Of a stretch of 64,000 nucleotides of DNA, positions 34,138-43,065 are shown in pieces; positions within the stretch are counted from its first letter, which is position 1, and every line of letters starts with the position of its first letter. The notes under the pieces were generated by a model. That model was not told the DNA's origin and did not search any database. It was given only the letters and a program-made list of their open reading frames with translations. The stretch lies in contig NZ_SCOM01000004.1 of the NCBI RefSeq assembly GCF_005508865.1, forward strand, positions 1-64,000. The letters run 5' to 3'. Both the position numbers and the translations under genes were made by a program. The DNA comes from Pseudomonas sp. F(2018) (GTDB taxonomy: Bacteria > Pseudomonadota > Gammaproteobacteria > Pseudomonadales > Pseudomonadaceae).

Positions 34138-34416
34138 ATGATCCGAAGCTTCAAAAGTGGGGAGACCTTGGCTCTGTTTGAGACGGGTAACTCCAGACGT
34201 TGGGCTAACGTTCTAAACGTAGCTACGCGGAAACTGGCGATGCTCAATGCGGCGGTTGAGCTCCGAGACTTGCGCTCTCCGCCCGGCAACCGACTCGAGC
34301 AGCTGCATGGTGATCGGGCCGGACAACATAGCATCCGGATCAATGATCAATGGCGGATCTGCTTTGTGTGGACTGACGCCGGTCCGACCCAAGTAGAGAT
34401 CGTCGACTACCACTGA
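34138..34416 (+). CDS. higB: HigB-type toxin (RelE superfamily)
   Basis: A 92-residue ribosome-dependent mRNA interferase. Typical HigB pattern: MIRSFKSGETLALFETG, LRSPPGNRLEQLHGDRAGQHSIRINDQWRICFVW and a C-terminal V.IVDYH. The toxin precedes its antitoxin, as usual for higBA. Separated from the integrase stop by 3 bp, so probably co-transcribed with it. From memory PAO1 has higBA at PA4674, next to the equivalent tRNA-Met; whether this copy is core or phage-borne is unclear. Confidence 0.92.
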   Translation: MIRSFKSGETLALFETGNSRRWANVLNVATRKLAMLNAAVELRDLRSPPGNRLEQLHGDRAGQHSIRINDQWRICFVWTDAGPTQVEIVDYH

Positions 34417-34428
34417 GGAGGTGGCAAC

Positions 34429-34734
34429 ATGGCAATCAACGGCATGCGCCCCGTTCACCCCGGTGAAGTGCTGCGCGAGGAATTTCTAGAGCCGCTGGAA
34501 ATGACCCCGGCTGCACTTGCTCGCGCTCTGCATGTGTCGGCGCCGACCATCAATGACATCGTGCGGGAGCGTCGCGGCATTACTGCTGATACGGCTATCC
34601 GGCTCGGGCGCTACTTCGACACGTCGGCTCAATTCTGGATGAACCTCCAGACCGAATACGCCTTGGCAACTACGTACGCCGAGGCCGGTGAAGAAATCGA
34701 ACATGAAGTTGAGCCGTTGCGTGCTGCAGGTTAA
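34429..34734 (+). CDS. higA: HigA-type antitoxin (XRE family)
   Basis: A 101-residue antitoxin beginning with the family signature MRPVHPGEVLREEFLEPL, then a helix-turn-helix (PAALARALHVSAPTINDIVRERRGITADTAIRLG) and TSAQFWMNLQTEYAL. It should neutralise HigB and repress its own operon. GAGGAGG provides a strong ribosome-binding site, stronger than that of higB, as expected for antitoxin excess. Confidence 0.93.
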   Translation: MAINGMRPVHPGEVLREEFLEPLEMTPAALARALHVSAPTINDIVRERRGITADTAIRLGRYFDTSAQFWMNLQTEYALATTYAEAGEEIEHEVEPLRAAG

Positions 34735-34752
34735 TTCAGTCAGGAAAATGAA

Positions 34753-35139
34753 ATGGAATTCACTATTCTCGGCTTTACCAAGTTCGATATTGCATTACTA
34801 ATCGCATGTACTGGCGGTGCGATTTTTGGCAGCCTTGTTCAAGCAATGCTTGCAACTATTCGGCACGATGGTCCACCACGTAGCGAAGATGATCTTAGGA
34901 TCGCGCCTCCTGAAATTCGTAGAATTAGAGAGGGGTGGCTTTCCATGCGCATGTTTGTGGGTGGGGTTCTAGGGTTCGTATTCGCCCTCTATTTCATCGG
35001 CATGCTGCATCCGACGGCTTCTACCTTCGCACGTATCTGGGCGCTTTCTTTTGTTGTGGGGTACGCAGCTCCCAAGATCTGGGCTATCAAGAGTGACGGT
35101 CTAGTCTCACGTATGAAATCCGGTGAAGCCGACGCCTAA
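34753..35139 (+). CDS. Unknown three-helix membrane protein
   Basis: A 128-residue protein with probable transmembrane segments at about 12-33 (DIALLIACTGGAIFGSLVQAM), 66-86 (MRMFVGGVLGFVFALYFIGML) and 92-110. A polar loop lies between the first two. Same strand as higBA, 18 bp after higA, in AT-richer sequence than the core. No family recognised; accessory cargo of the island. Confidence 0.65.
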   Translation: MEFTILGFTKFDIALLIACTGGAIFGSLVQAMLATIRHDGPPRSEDDLRIAPPEIRRIREGWLSMRMFVGGVLGFVFALYFIGMLHPTASTFARIWALSFVVGYAAPKIWAIKSDGLVSRMKSGEADA

Positions 35140-35163
35140 TCTAATAGATAGGGATATCAGTCA

Positions 35164-35592
35164 ATGCGACTTATTGTGTTTGCTCTGCTCGCGGTGCTGC
35201 CAATTATCTGTTCTGCGGAAATCTACAAGTGGACGGACGAGAACGGACGCGTTCACTTCGGCGACAAGGCGCAGAGCGCAGAGGGGGCAGAGCAGCTCTC
35301 CCTCAAGATCACCACGTATGAAAGCGTGAGCTATGAGGCGGCTCCGGCCAATGCCGACGCAGACTCCAAGAAGGTAGTGATGTACTCCGCCAGCTGGTGC
35401 GGGTACTGCCGGCAGGCCCGGAATTACTTTCAGCAGAACGGGATCAATTACGTCGAGCGCGACATTGAGAAAAGCCCCAGTGCTAGGCGAGCGTATGACG
35501 CTATCGGGGGCAACGGCGTGCCTGTGATCCTAGTCGGTGACAAGAGGATGAATGGCTTCAGCGTTCCCGGCTTTCAAGGGATTTACCCATAG
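35164..35592 (+). CDS. Exported DUF4124-glutaredoxin fusion protein
   Basis: A 142-residue protein. Signal peptide MRLIVFALLAVLPIICSA, then a DUF4124-like segment (EIYKWTDENGRVHFGDKA, about 19-38), then a glutaredoxin domain with redox motif CGYC (in SASWCGYCRQARNYF), cis-proline loop GVPVILVGDKRM and glycine-rich end. A periplasmic thiol-disulfide role is inferred. Last gene before tRNA-Met on the accessory side. Confidence 0.82.
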   Translation: MRLIVFALLAVLPIICSAEIYKWTDENGRVHFGDKAQSAEGAEQLSLKITTYESVSYEAAPANADADSKKVVMYSASWCGYCRQARNYFQQNGINYVERDIEKSPSARRAYDAIGGNGVPVILVGDKRMNGFSVPGFQGIYP

Positions 35593-35647
35593 GATTGGGT
35601 ATGTAGGCAGGGTGTAGTCACTTCGTAGTCACTACCCCAGAAACGAC

Positions 35648-35680
35648 AAAGGGCTAGCTTTCGCTAACCCTTTGTTTTGT
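35648..35680 (+). terminator. Terminator downstream of the glutaredoxin gene
   Basis: AAAGGGCTAGC-TTTC-GCTAACCCTTT (one mismatch) followed by GTTTTGT on the + strand. On the opposite strand it lies just past the tRNA-Met 3' end. A direct repeat GTAGTCAC-TTC-GTAGTCAC sits a little upstream (about 35614-35632). Confidence 0.75.
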
Positions 35681-35681
35681 A

Positions 35682-35758
35682 TGGTGGCTACACCGGGACT
35701 TGAACCTGGGACATCAGCATTATGAATGCTGCGCTCTAACCGACTGAGCTATGTAGCC
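35682..35758 (-). tRNA. tRNA-Met (CAT, elongator type)
   Basis: Read on the minus strand: GGCTACATAGCTCAG at the 5' end, anticodon loop TTCATAA (anticodon CAT) between GCAGCA and TGCTG, T-arm GGTTCAAGTCC and encoded CCA; 77 nt. Its 3' end faces the accessory region, making it the likely integration target. Confidence 0.95.
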
Positions 35759-35769
35759 GAGTGGCGCGC

Positions 35770-35798
35770 ATTATTCTCTTGTCGGCCTGGGCTGTCAA
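35770..35798 (-). promoter_or_regulatory. Sigma-70 promoter of tRNA-Met
   Basis: TTGACA (complement of 35793-35798), 17-bp spacer, AATAAT (complement of 35770-35775), 11 bp before the tRNA 5' end. Near-consensus. Confidence 0.85.
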
Positions 35799-35869
35799 CC
35801 CCGTTTGGCGGACAAATTGATTCGTTATCAAGCGCTTAGGCTCGGCGGGGGAGGGCGCTTGGTGGATAT

Positions 35870-35897
35870 GTAAAGCCCCGCGATTGCGGGGCTTTTG
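35870..35897 (-). terminator. Terminator of ychF
   Basis: AAAGCCCCGC-GATT-GCGGGGCTTT, a perfect stem with T-run on the minus strand just past the ychF stop. Confidence 0.85.
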
Positions 35898-35904
35898 CAG
35901 GGGC

Positions 35905-37005
35905 TTAGACGTTGAAGCGGAAGTGCATCACGTCGCCGTCCTTGACAATGTATTCCTTGCCTTCCAGGCGCCATTTGCCGGCTTCCTTGGCGCCGCTTTC
36001 ACCCTTGAACTGGATGAAGTCGTCGTAGGCCACCACTTCGGCGCGGATGAAGCCTTTCTCGAAGTCGGTGTGGATCACGGCAGCGGCCTGGGGGGCGGTG
36101 GCGCCGATGCGTACGGTCCAGGCGCGGACTTCCTTCACGCCGGCGGTGAAGTAAGTCTGCAGGTTGAGCAGGTCGTAGCCGGCGCGGATCACGCGGTTCA
36201 GGCCCGGCTCTTCCATGCCCATGGACTCGAGGAACATCTGCTTCTCCTCGTCTTCGTCCAGCTCGGCGATCTCGGCCTCGATCTTGTTGCACACCGGCAC
36301 CACGACGGCGCCTTCTTCCTCGGCGATGGCGCGAACCACGTCGAGATGCGGGTTGTTGTCGAAGCCGTCTTCGGCGACGTTGGCGATGTACATCACCGGC
36401 TTGCTGGTGAGCAGGTGGAAGCCGCGGATGACCAGCTTCTCGTCGGCGCTCATGTTCTTCATCAGGCTGCGCGCGGGCTTGCCTTCGGTGAAGTGGGGGA
36501 TGAGCTTCTCGAGGATGGCCTTCTGCGCCAGGGCTTCCTTGTCGCCGCCCTTGGCGTTGCGGGTGACCTTCTGCAGTTGCTTCTCGCAGCTGTCGAGGTC
36601 GGCGAAGATCAGTTCAAGGTCGATGATCTCGATGTCGCGCTTGGGGTCGACGCTGTTGGCCACGTGGATGACGTTTTCATCCTCGAAGCAGCGCACCACA
36701 TGCGCAATCGCATCCGTCTCGCGGATATTGGCGAGGAACTTGTTGCCCAGGCCTTCTCCCTTGGAGGCGCCCGCTACCAGGCCGGCGATATCGACGAACT
36801 CCATGGTGGTGGGGATCACGCGCTCGGGCTTGACTATGGCGGCCAGGGCGTCCAGGCGGCTGTCAGGCATGGGCACGATGCCGCTGTTCGGCTCGATGGT
36901 GCAGAAGGGGAAGTTCTCCGCGGCAATACCGGATTTGGTGAGGGCGTTGAACAGGGTGGACTTGCCGACATTGGGCAGGCCGACGATGCCGCAGTTGAAT
37001 CCCAT
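35905..37005 (-). CDS. ychF: Redox-regulated ATPase YchF (OLA1 family)
   Basis: A 366-residue Obg-type P-loop protein that prefers ATP and associates with ribosomes. P-loop GLPNVGKST (9-17), G3 DIAGLV, and C-terminal TGS domain with [28 protein letters not shown]...FIRAEV. Length equals the family norm. Lies 36 bp downstream of pth on the same strand, a pairing common in gammaproteobacteria. Confidence 0.96.
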   Translation of the reverse strand: MGFNCGIVGLPNVGKSTLFNALTKSGIAAENFPFCTIEPNSGIVPMPDSRLDALAAIVKPERVIPTTMEFVDIAGLVAGASKGEGLGNKFLANIRETDAIAHVVRCFEDENVIHVANSVDPKRDIEIIDLELIFADLDSCEKQLQKVTRNAKGGDKEALAQKAILEKLIPHFTEGKPARSLMKNMSADEKLVIRGFHLLTSKPVMYIANVAEDGFDNNPHLDVVRAIAEEEGAVVVPVCNKIEAEIAELDEDEEKQMFLESMGMEEPGLNRVIRAGYDLLNLQTYFTAGVKEVRAWTVRIGATAPQAAAVIHTDFEKGFIRAEVVAYDDFIQFKGESGAKEAGKWRLEGKEYIVKDGDVMHFRFNV

Positions 37006-37041
37006 GGTGTATCCCTCGCGGAGATGAAGTCGTGAAAAGGG

Positions 37042-37626
37042 TCAGGCTTTCTGGCTGTGCAGCTTTTGCATGGCGCGGGTCCAGTCGCCGGCAAGCATCT
37101 CGGGCAGCACGTCGAGGGCGAAGTCGACGCTCTTGTCCAGCAGCTCCTGCTCGCTACGCGGCGCGCGGCCGAGGACGAAGCCGGAGACCAGGCTGGCGTG
37201 GCCAGGATGGCCGATGCCGAGGCGCAGGCGGTAGAAGCCGTTCTGATTACCGAGCTGGGCGATGATGTCGCGCAGGCCGTTGTGCCCGCCGTGGCCGCCA
37301 CCGAGTTTGAGCTTGGCGACGCCGGGAGGCATGTCGAGTTCGTCGTGGGCCACCAGGATGGCGTCCGGACTGATCCGGAAGAAATTCGCCAATGCCGCTA
37401 CGGACTGGCCGCTGCGGTTCATGAAGGTGGTGGGGATGAGCAGACGAACGTCGCGACCCTGATGGCTGAATTTGCCCACCAGGCCGAAATACTTTTTGTC
37501 GAGGCTCAGGCTGACGCGTTGTTTGTCGGCCAGGCGCTCAACGAAAAGGGCCCCTGCGTTATGCCGGGTCTGGTCGTATTCGGGGCCTGGATTACCCAGG
37601 CCGACGATCAGTTGAATGGCAGTCAC
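37042..37626 (-). CDS. pth: Peptidyl-tRNA hydrolase
   Basis: A 194-residue enzyme that recycles tRNA from prematurely released peptidyl-tRNA. Family signatures [21 protein letters not shown] (catalytic His22 and Asn12) and [12 protein letters not shown] are intact, with [11 protein letters not shown] further on. Second gene of rplY-pth-ychF. Confidence 0.97.
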   Translation of the reverse strand: MTAIQLIVGLGNPGPEYDQTRHNAGALFVERLADKQRVSLSLDKKYFGLVGKFSHQGRDVRLLIPTTFMNRSGQSVAALANFFRISPDAILVAHDELDMPPGVAKLKLGGGHGGHNGLRDIIAQLGNQNGFYRLRLGIGHPGHASLVSGFVLGRAPRSEQELLDKSVDFALDVLPEMLAGDWTRAMQKLHSQKA

Positions 37627-37663
37627 GTCAGGGGCCCTTTTACAGGAGGAGCAGCGTGAGTGA

Positions 37664-38260
37664 TTACTCGGCGCTGTCGTCCTTCACGCGGGAAGCGTGG
37701 ATGTTGGCTACTGCCAGGTCGTTGCCGTGGGCCAGGGCCACCAGCTCGACGCCTTTCGGCAGTTTGATGTCGGACAGGTGAACGATCTGACCGACTTCCA
37801 CTTTAGCCAGGTCGACTTCGATGAATTCCGGCAGGTCTTGCGGCTGGCAGGAAACTTCGACTTCGGAGATGGTGTGGGACACTTCGCCGCCTTGCTGCTT
37901 CACGCCAACCGAGCTGGCTTCGTTGATGAAGTGCAGGGGAACGTGGGCGCTCAGCTTCTGGCCGGCAACGACGCGAACGAAGTCAGCGTGCATTACGTAG
38001 CCTTTGGCCGGGTGGCGCTGCAGGGCCTTGATCACGACGTTTTCGGCGGTGCCGTCAACGGACAGGGCCAGCACGTGGCTGAAGGCAGCTTCGTTTTCCA
38101 GCAGCTTGGCCAGTTCTTTGGCGAGGATGCTGATGGATTGGGCCGGCTTCTCGCCACCGTAGATCACGGCAGGAACCAGGCTTTCGTTACGACGCAGGCG
38201 GCGGCTCGCACCTTTCCCCAGGTCGGAACGCACGTTGGCATTCAGGGCAAATTCAGTCAT
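37664..38260 (-). CDS. rplY: 50S ribosomal protein L25 (CTC form)
   Basis: A 198-residue two-domain L25/TL5/CTC protein that binds 5S rRNA. N-terminal L25 domain ([32 protein letters not shown]) and C-terminal CTC domain ([30 protein letters not shown]). It opens the rplY-pth-ychF operon; the gap from prs holds prs's terminator. Confidence 0.96.
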   Translation of the reverse strand: MTEFALNANVRSDLGKGASRRLRRNESLVPAVIYGGEKPAQSISILAKELAKLLENEAAFSHVLALSVDGTAENVVIKALQRHPAKGYVMHADFVRVVAGQKLSAHVPLHFINEASSVGVKQQGGEVSHTISEVEVSCQPQDLPEFIEVDLAKVEVGQIVHLSDIKLPKGVELVALAHGNDLAVANIHASRVKDDSAE

Positions 38261-38323
38261 TACAGTTCTCCAAATAAACCAAACCGTCCGAAGCGCTTGC
38301 GACCAGCGTGCGGACGGTTGGGC

Positions 38324-38347
38324 AAAAAGCCCCGCACGCGGCGGGGC
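38324..38347 (-). terminator. Terminator of prs
   Basis: GCCCCGC and GCGGGGC arms with TTTTT on the minus strand. A further inverted pair AACCGTCCG/CGGACGGTT (38282-38290, 38311-38319) lies between it and rplY. Confidence 0.85.
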
Positions 38348-38370
38348 ACATGTCGCCAGGGAGGTTCCGC

Positions 38371-39312
38371 TTAGCGGAACATCGCGCTGATCGATTCTTC
38401 GTTGCTGATGCGGCGAACCGCTTCGGCGATAACCGGGGCCATGTCCAACTGACGGATGCGTGGGCAGGCCTGGGCTGCGGCGGACAGCGGGATGGTGTTG
38501 GTCACCACCAGTGCGTCCAGCACGGAATTTTCCAGATTCTCGATGGCGCGGCCCGACAGCACCGGGTGGGTGGCGTAGGCGTAGACCTTCGAGGCGCCGT
38601 GCTCTTTCAGCGCCTTGGCGGCGTGGCAGAGGGTGCCGGCGGTGTCGACCATGTCGTCGACCAGCACGCAGGTGCGGCCTTCGACATCACCGATGATGTG
38701 CATGACTTCGGACTGGTTGGCCTTCTCACGACGCTTGTCGATGATGGCCAGGTCGACGCCCAGGCTCTTGGCCACGGCGCGAGCGCGGACTACGCCGCCG
38801 ATGTCGGGGGAGACGATCATCAGGTTCTCGAAGCGCTGATCCTGGATGTCGTCGGTCAGCACTGGCGAGCCGTAGATGTTGTCCACGGGGATGTCGAAGA
38901 AGCCCTGGATCTGGTCGGCGTGCAGGTCGACGGTCAGAACGCGGTCGATGCCGACCACGGTCAGCATGTCGGCCACGACCTTGGCGCTGATGGCCACGCG
39001 GGCGGAGCGCGGACGGCGGTCCTGGCGGGCATAGCCGAAGTAGGGGATCACGGCAGTGATACGAGTCGCCGAGGAACGGCGGAAGGCGTCGGCCATCACC
39101 ACCAGTTCCATCAGGTTGTCGTTGGTCGGCGCGCACGTCGGCTGGATGATGAAGACATCCTTGCCGCGCACGTTCTCGTTGATCTCGGCGCTGATTTCGC
39201 CGTCGGAGAACTTGCCTACGGATGCATCGCCCAGGGGGATATGCAGCTGACGCACGATGCGACGAGCCAGATCGGGGTTGGAGTTCCCCGTGAAGACCAT
39301 CATCTTGGACAC
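38371..39312 (-). CDS. prs: Ribose-phosphate pyrophosphokinase
   Basis: A 313-residue enzyme making PRPP from ribose 5-phosphate and ATP. Motifs: [17 protein letters not shown] at the start, [28 protein letters not shown], and the PRPP loop [13 protein letters not shown]. The start is GTG at 39312, giving the usual length; an in-frame upstream extension would run into the tRNA-Gln gene. Located downstream of the two tRNA-Gln genes and ispE on the same strand. Confidence 0.96.
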   Translation of the reverse strand: MSKMMVFTGNSNPDLARRIVRQLHIPLGDASVGKFSDGEISAEINENVRGKDVFIIQPTCAPTNDNLMELVVMADAFRRSSATRITAVIPYFGYARQDRRPRSARVAISAKVVADMLTVVGIDRVLTVDLHADQIQGFFDIPVDNIYGSPVLTDDIQDQRFENLMIVSPDIGGVVRARAVAKSLGVDLAIIDKRREKANQSEVMHIIGDVEGRTCVLVDDMVDTAGTLCHAAKALKEHGASKVYAYATHPVLSGRAIENLENSVLDALVVTNTIPLSAAAQACPRIRQLDMAPVIAEAVRRISNEESISAMFR

Positions 39313-39387
39313 GCGCAGTACCTGCCTGTGGTTCCGATGAAAAAAGCTGCTCAAAAAGACCGGCTTTCTGAACAGCTTTCGAGAGTA

Positions 39388-39462
39388 TGGCAGGGGCGGC
39401 TGGATTCGAACCAACGCATGGCAGGATCAAAACCTGCTGCCTTACCGCTTGGCGACGCCCCT
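39388..39462 (-). tRNA. tRNA-Gln (TTG), copy 2
   Basis: 75 nt with acceptor AGGGGCG/CGCCCCT, anticodon loop TTTTGAT (anticodon TTG) and encoded CCA. Identical over its whole length to the copy at 39491-39565; only 28 bp separate them. Confidence 0.95.
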
Positions 39463-39490
39463 AAAGTGTTTATCGAATGCTGGGAGATTA

Positions 39491-39565
39491 TGGCAGGGGC
39501 GGCTGGATTCGAACCAACGCATGGCAGGATCAAAACCTGCTGCCTTACCGCTTGGCGACGCCCCT
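39491..39565 (-). tRNA. tRNA-Gln (TTG), copy 1
   Basis: 75 nt, same sequence as 39388-39462. Lies 26 bp after the ispE stop, so ispE, both tRNAs and prs may share a transcript. Confidence 0.95.
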
Positions 39566-39591
39566 GTATCGGATAACCGACTGTCCCGCAT

Positions 39592-40467
39592 TCACTTCCG
39601 AGTTGCCGTTTCGAGCTTGCGATGCAACGGAGACCGATTGCAGCCGCGAGCAACAAAGCTCGGCAGGGTGGCCGGAAGTTGGCGCGAGACTTTATCAGCA
39701 TCGGCCTGGTTTGGGAAGCTCCCAAACACGCAAGCTCCGGTTCCGGTCATCTTCGCAGCAACAAATTTGTTGAGCGTTTTCAGGGCGTTACGCACTTCGG
39801 GGTAACGCTTCTCGACAACCGGTTGGCAGTCGTTACGACCGCCCCCCTCGGGAAGGCTGCGAACTGTAATGGCGGGGGTATCACGTGTCAACTCGGAGTC
39901 GGCAAAAACCTCGGCCGTGCTGATGCTCACCTGGGGGATGGCGACCAGGAACCACGGCTCTTCCAGTTCCACCGGTTGCAGCTGCTCGCCAACCCCTTCG
40001 GCGAAGGCCGCGCGACCACGGACGAACACCGGCACGTCGGCGCCCAGGCTCAGGCCCAGAGCGGCCAGGCGATCCTCGTCCCAACCCAGCTGCCATAGGT
40101 GATCGAGGCCGAGCAGGGTGGTGGCGGCATCCGAGCTGCCGCCACCGATGCCGCCGCCCATGGGCAGGCGCTTGTCCAGCCAGATGTCGGCGCCGAGGGT
40201 GGTGCCGGACTCCTGTTGCAGGCGGCGCGCGGCGTGCACGATCAGGTTGGCGTCATGTGGCACGCCGGCCACTTCTGTATGCAGGCGGATCTCGCCATCC
40301 TCGCGCAGGGCGAAGCCCAGTTCGTCGCCGTGGTCGAGGAACTGGAACAGGGTCTGCAGCAGGTGATAGCCGTCGGCGCGGCGGCCGAGGATATGCAGCA
40401 TCAGGTTGAGCTTGGCCGGGGCGGGCAGGATCAGTTCGGCGTGGGCGGGGATGGCTGGATTCGTCAT
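39592..40467 (-). CDS. ispE: 4-diphosphocytidyl-2-C-methyl-D-erythritol kinase
   Basis: A 291-residue GHMP kinase of the MEP isoprenoid pathway. Signatures [21 protein letters not shown] and the ATP loop [20 protein letters not shown] are intact, as is the C-terminal [14 protein letters not shown] chose ATG 40467 because codons further upstream fall in an intergenic inverted repeat. Confidence 0.96.
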   Translation of the reverse strand: MTNPAIPAHAELILPAPAKLNLMLHILGRRADGYHLLQTLFQFLDHGDELGFALREDGEIRLHTEVAGVPHDANLIVHAARRLQQESGTTLGADIWLDKRLPMGGGIGGGSSDAATTLLGLDHLWQLGWDEDRLAALGLSLGADVPVFVRGRAAFAEGVGEQLQPVELEEPWFLVAIPQVSISTAEVFADSELTRDTPAITVRSLPEGGGRNDCQPVVEKRYPEVRNALKTLNKFVAAKMTGTGACVFGSFPNQADADKVSRQLPATLPSFVARGCNRSPLHRKLETATRK

Positions 40468-40474
40468 GGGCGGT

Positions 40475-40537
40475 CGTAGCCCGGATGCAATCCGGGGCTT
40501 TTCGGTAGGGCCGTTCCCGGATTGCATCCGGGCTACG
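40475..40537. repeat. Perfect 22-bp inverted repeat between ispE and lolB
   Basis: Arms at 40475-40496 and 40516-40537 are exact reverse complements (core GCCCGGATGCAATCCGGG) around a 19-base spacer. It looks like a dispersed REP-type hairpin. Confidence 0.85.
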
Positions 40538-40552
40538 GGTTGGGGCAGAGGA

Positions 40553-41167
40553 TTACTGGCCGAGCTGGCGCGGCTGCCAGTCCTTGATCACCAGGGTGAT
40601 GTCGAGGTCGGTGCCATGCAGCTTGATGCGTTCGGGCAGGCGATAGCCGTTCTGCTCGACGTAGCTCAGGTACTGCAGCTGCCAGCCGTCCTGCTCCAGG
40701 CGGGCCAGGTGGCTATCGCTGTCGAGGGTGACGCGGCTCTTGCTGTCCGGTGCGGGCAGGCCGCGCACCCACCAGAACAGGTGGGAGACCGGCAGGCGCC
40801 AGCCCAGCTGTTCTTCCAGCAGGGCCTCGGGAGATTCGGCCTGGTAGCGGCCCTGGTTGGCCACTTCCAGCAGCACGTCGCCGTCGCGGCCGTTCAGGCG
40901 TGCGGCGCCGCGGCCGAGCGGGCCGGACAGGCGGATGTCGTAGTAGTCCTGGCGCTGCAGCCAGAACAGCGTGCCGCTGCCGGAGTCCTTGGGTGCGCGG
41001 ATGCCGACCTTGCCGCTGATCTGCCAGCCATCCAGGGCGGCGACCTTGTCCTTGTGCGCCTGCCACTGCTGCGGGTCGCCCTGGCCCTCGACGGACTCGC
41101 GGCTGGTGAGGCCGGCGCAGCCGGCGAGCAGGGTGATCAGGCTGAAAACGAGGGCGTGGCGAAACAT
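40553..41167 (-). CDS. lolB: Outer-membrane lipoprotein insertion factor LolB
   Basis: A 204-residue lipoprotein that receives lipoproteins from LolA and inserts them in the outer membrane. Lipobox LLAGC after a short hydrophobic leader ([17 protein letters not shown]). LolB patterns follow: [24 protein letters not shown] and the [15 protein letters not shown] strand. Upstream of ispE in the usual order. Confidence 0.94.
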   Translation of the reverse strand: MFRHALVFSLITLLAGCAGLTSRESVEGQGDPQQWQAHKDKVAALDGWQISGKVGIRAPKDSGSGTLFWLQRQDYYDIRLSGPLGRGAARLNGRDGDVLLEVANQGRYQAESPEALLEEQLGWRLPVSHLFWWVRGLPAPDSKSRVTLDSDSHLARLEQDGWQLQYLSYVEQNGYRLPERIKLHGTDLDITLVIKDWQPRQLGQ

Positions 41168-41170
41168 GGG

Positions 41171-42898
41171 TCAGAGCTTCTCGGAACCGGTCAGGCGCTG
41201 GATGGTGGAGCGCAGGATGGGGCTGTCGGGCTGGGCTTCGAGGGCGCCGGCCCAGACCTTGCGGGCCTCGCGCTGCTTGCCCTGGGCCCACAGCACTTCG
41301 CCCAGGTGGGCGGCGACTTCGTGGTCGGGGAACTTGGCCAGGGCCGCGCGCAGGTGGCGCTCGGCTTCTTCCAGGTTGCCCATGCGGTAGTTGACCCAGC
41401 CCAGGCTATCCAGGGTGGCCGGGTCTTCCGGGTTGAGCTTGTGCGCCTGCTCGATCAGGGCGCGAGCCTCGTCGTAGCGGGTGGTGCGGTCGGCCAGGGT
41501 GTAGCCGAGGGCGTTGAGTGCCGTGGCGTTGTCCGGCTCGCGCTCGATGATGTTGCGCAGGTCGCGCTCCAGGCCGGGCAGGTCGCCGCGTTTCTCGGCG
41601 AGCATGGCGCGGGTGTAGAGCAGGTTGGTGTCGCCGGGGAACTGTTCCAGGGCCTGGCCGATCACCTTCCACGATTCTTCCAGGCGCTGGCGGTTGGCCA
41701 GGGCTTCGGACTCGATCAGGTACAGCTGGATCGCGTAGTCCGGCTGGGATTCGCGGCTGCGCGCCAGGCGGCTGCTGGCTTCGGCGGCGCGCTGGCTGTC
41801 GAAGAGGATCTCGGTCTGGCGCACCTGGGCCGGCAGGAAGTCGTCGCCGGGGCCGACCAGGGCGTATTCGATCAGTGCGCTCTCCGCGTCGCCACGCTGC
41901 TCATAGATGCGCCCCAGGTTGAAGTGGGCGGCATCGACATGGGCGTTGCGCGCCACCAGTTCTTCCAGGTAGACGGAGGCCTCCTCCCAGGCTTCGGCTT
42001 CCAGGCAGACCAGGGCCAGCGAGTAGCGCAGGTCATCGTCGTCGGGGAAGCGCTGGACCAGGCCGGAGAACTCGCTCTTGGCCTCGTCCAGGCGCTGCAG
42101 TTCGACCAGCTGGCGGGCATAGGCCAGGCGCAGGCGCTTATCTTCCGGGTGGCGCTCGATGCCGTTCTCCAGCAGCGGCAGCGCTTCCTCGCCACGGTCC
42201 AGGCCCTGCAGCAGGCGGGCGCGCAGCAGCAGTGGGGGAATCTCTTCCTCGCTGGCGGCATGGCCTTCGAGCAGCTCCAGGGCTTCCTCGGCACGGCCGT
42301 CCTGGTGCAGCAGCAGGGCCTTGCCGAACAGCAGCTGGCCGTTCTCCGGGTACTTCTGCAGCAGGCGGTCGAAGCTCTGCAGCAGGCCGGCGCGGGTGTC
42401 CGGGTCGGTCTCGGCGGCGGACAGGGCGAGGAAGTCGAAGTGGGTGTCGCCCTGGCCCTGTAGGACCTTCTCCATATATTGCATGGCGTCGTCATAGCGA
42501 CCGGCGCGGGCCAGCTGCACGGCGGCGGCGCGCTGGGCGTCGAGGCTGTCGGGGGCGGACTTCGACCAGATCAGCGCGCTGTCCAGCGCGGCCTGTTCGG
42601 CGCCCAGATACTCGGCGATGCGGAAGGCACGCTCGGCCACGCCCGGGTCCTGGGTGGCATTGGCCTGCTGCACGTAGTTGCCGAGGGCGATGTCGAAGCG
42701 GTTGCGCTGGCCGGCCAGCTCGGCGGAGAGCAGCGCGTACAGCGTCTCCTCGCTGAACGAGGAGTACTGCTTGGGTTCGGCTGGGGCCTTGCTGGCTGCT
42801 GCGTCCTCGACCGGCGGGGTGCCGTCCGGCGTGGGTGCCAGGGTCTGGCAGCCAGCGAGCAGGAGGGAGGCGGTGAGCAACGCGAGGGATTTGTTCAT
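41171..42898 (-). CDS. TPR-repeat lipoprotein
   Basis: A 575-residue protein with lipobox LLLAGCQ (residues about 11-17) and at least ten tetratricopeptide-like repeats (for example DPATLDSLGWVNYRMGNLEEAERHLRAAL). Probably a periplasmic or outer-membrane scaffold; its conserved place between lolB and hemA suggests an envelope role. Start set at ATG 42898, directly before the lipoprotein signal. Divergent from hemA. Confidence 0.88.
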   Translation of the reverse strand: MNKSLALLTASLLLAGCQTLAPTPDGTPPVEDAAASKAPAEPKQYSSFSEETLYALLSAELAGQRNRFDIALGNYVQQANATQDPGVAERAFRIAEYLGAEQAALDSALIWSKSAPDSLDAQRAAAVQLARAGRYDDAMQYMEKVLQGQGDTHFDFLALSAAETDPDTRAGLLQSFDRLLQKYPENGQLLFGKALLLHQDGRAEEALELLEGHAASEEEIPPLLLRARLLQGLDRGEEALPLLENGIERHPEDKRLRLAYARQLVELQRLDEAKSEFSGLVQRFPDDDDLRYSLALVCLEAEAWEEASVYLEELVARNAHVDAAHFNLGRIYEQRGDAESALIEYALVGPGDDFLPAQVRQTEILFDSQRAAEASSRLARSRESQPDYAIQLYLIESEALANRQRLEESWKVIGQALEQFPGDTNLLYTRAMLAEKRGDLPGLERDLRNIIEREPDNATALNALGYTLADRTTRYDEARALIEQAHKLNPEDPATLDSLGWVNYRMGNLEEAERHLRAALAKFPDHEVAAHLGEVLWAQGKQREARKVWAGALEAQPDSPILRSTIQRLTGSEKL

Positions 42899-43065
42899 AG
42901 ATAAAGCTGCGGTCCGTGGCGTGGCTGCATCATGACACAAGCAGCGGTGGCAAGCCCACCGCGCCGCGCGGGTTTGCCGAGAGGGTCAATTTGTCGCGCC
43001 AGTTGTTCTCCCATGGGCGACGTAGGACAATCGCCCGCTATCCAGAATTCCCTTAGCGACCCTGC

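Larger units (their letters stand above)
19247..35681. mobile_element. Composite accessory region ending at tRNA-Met
   Basis: Between the core carbonic anhydrase/EamA genes and the tRNA-Met gene lies accessory DNA. It contains the delta-60 gene, the methyltransferase/ATPase cassette, a filamentous prophage, a toxin-antitoxin pair and two cargo genes. The integrase sits close to the 3' end of the tRNA gene, as in tRNA-targeted integration. I found no copy of the tRNA 3' end at the left side, so the left boundary is open. Confidence 0.65.

Noticed and set aside
39388..39565. Two identical spaced units as a CRISPR-like pair
   Set aside because: They are tRNA-Gln genes with intact cloverleaf features; no CRISPR array is present in the window.
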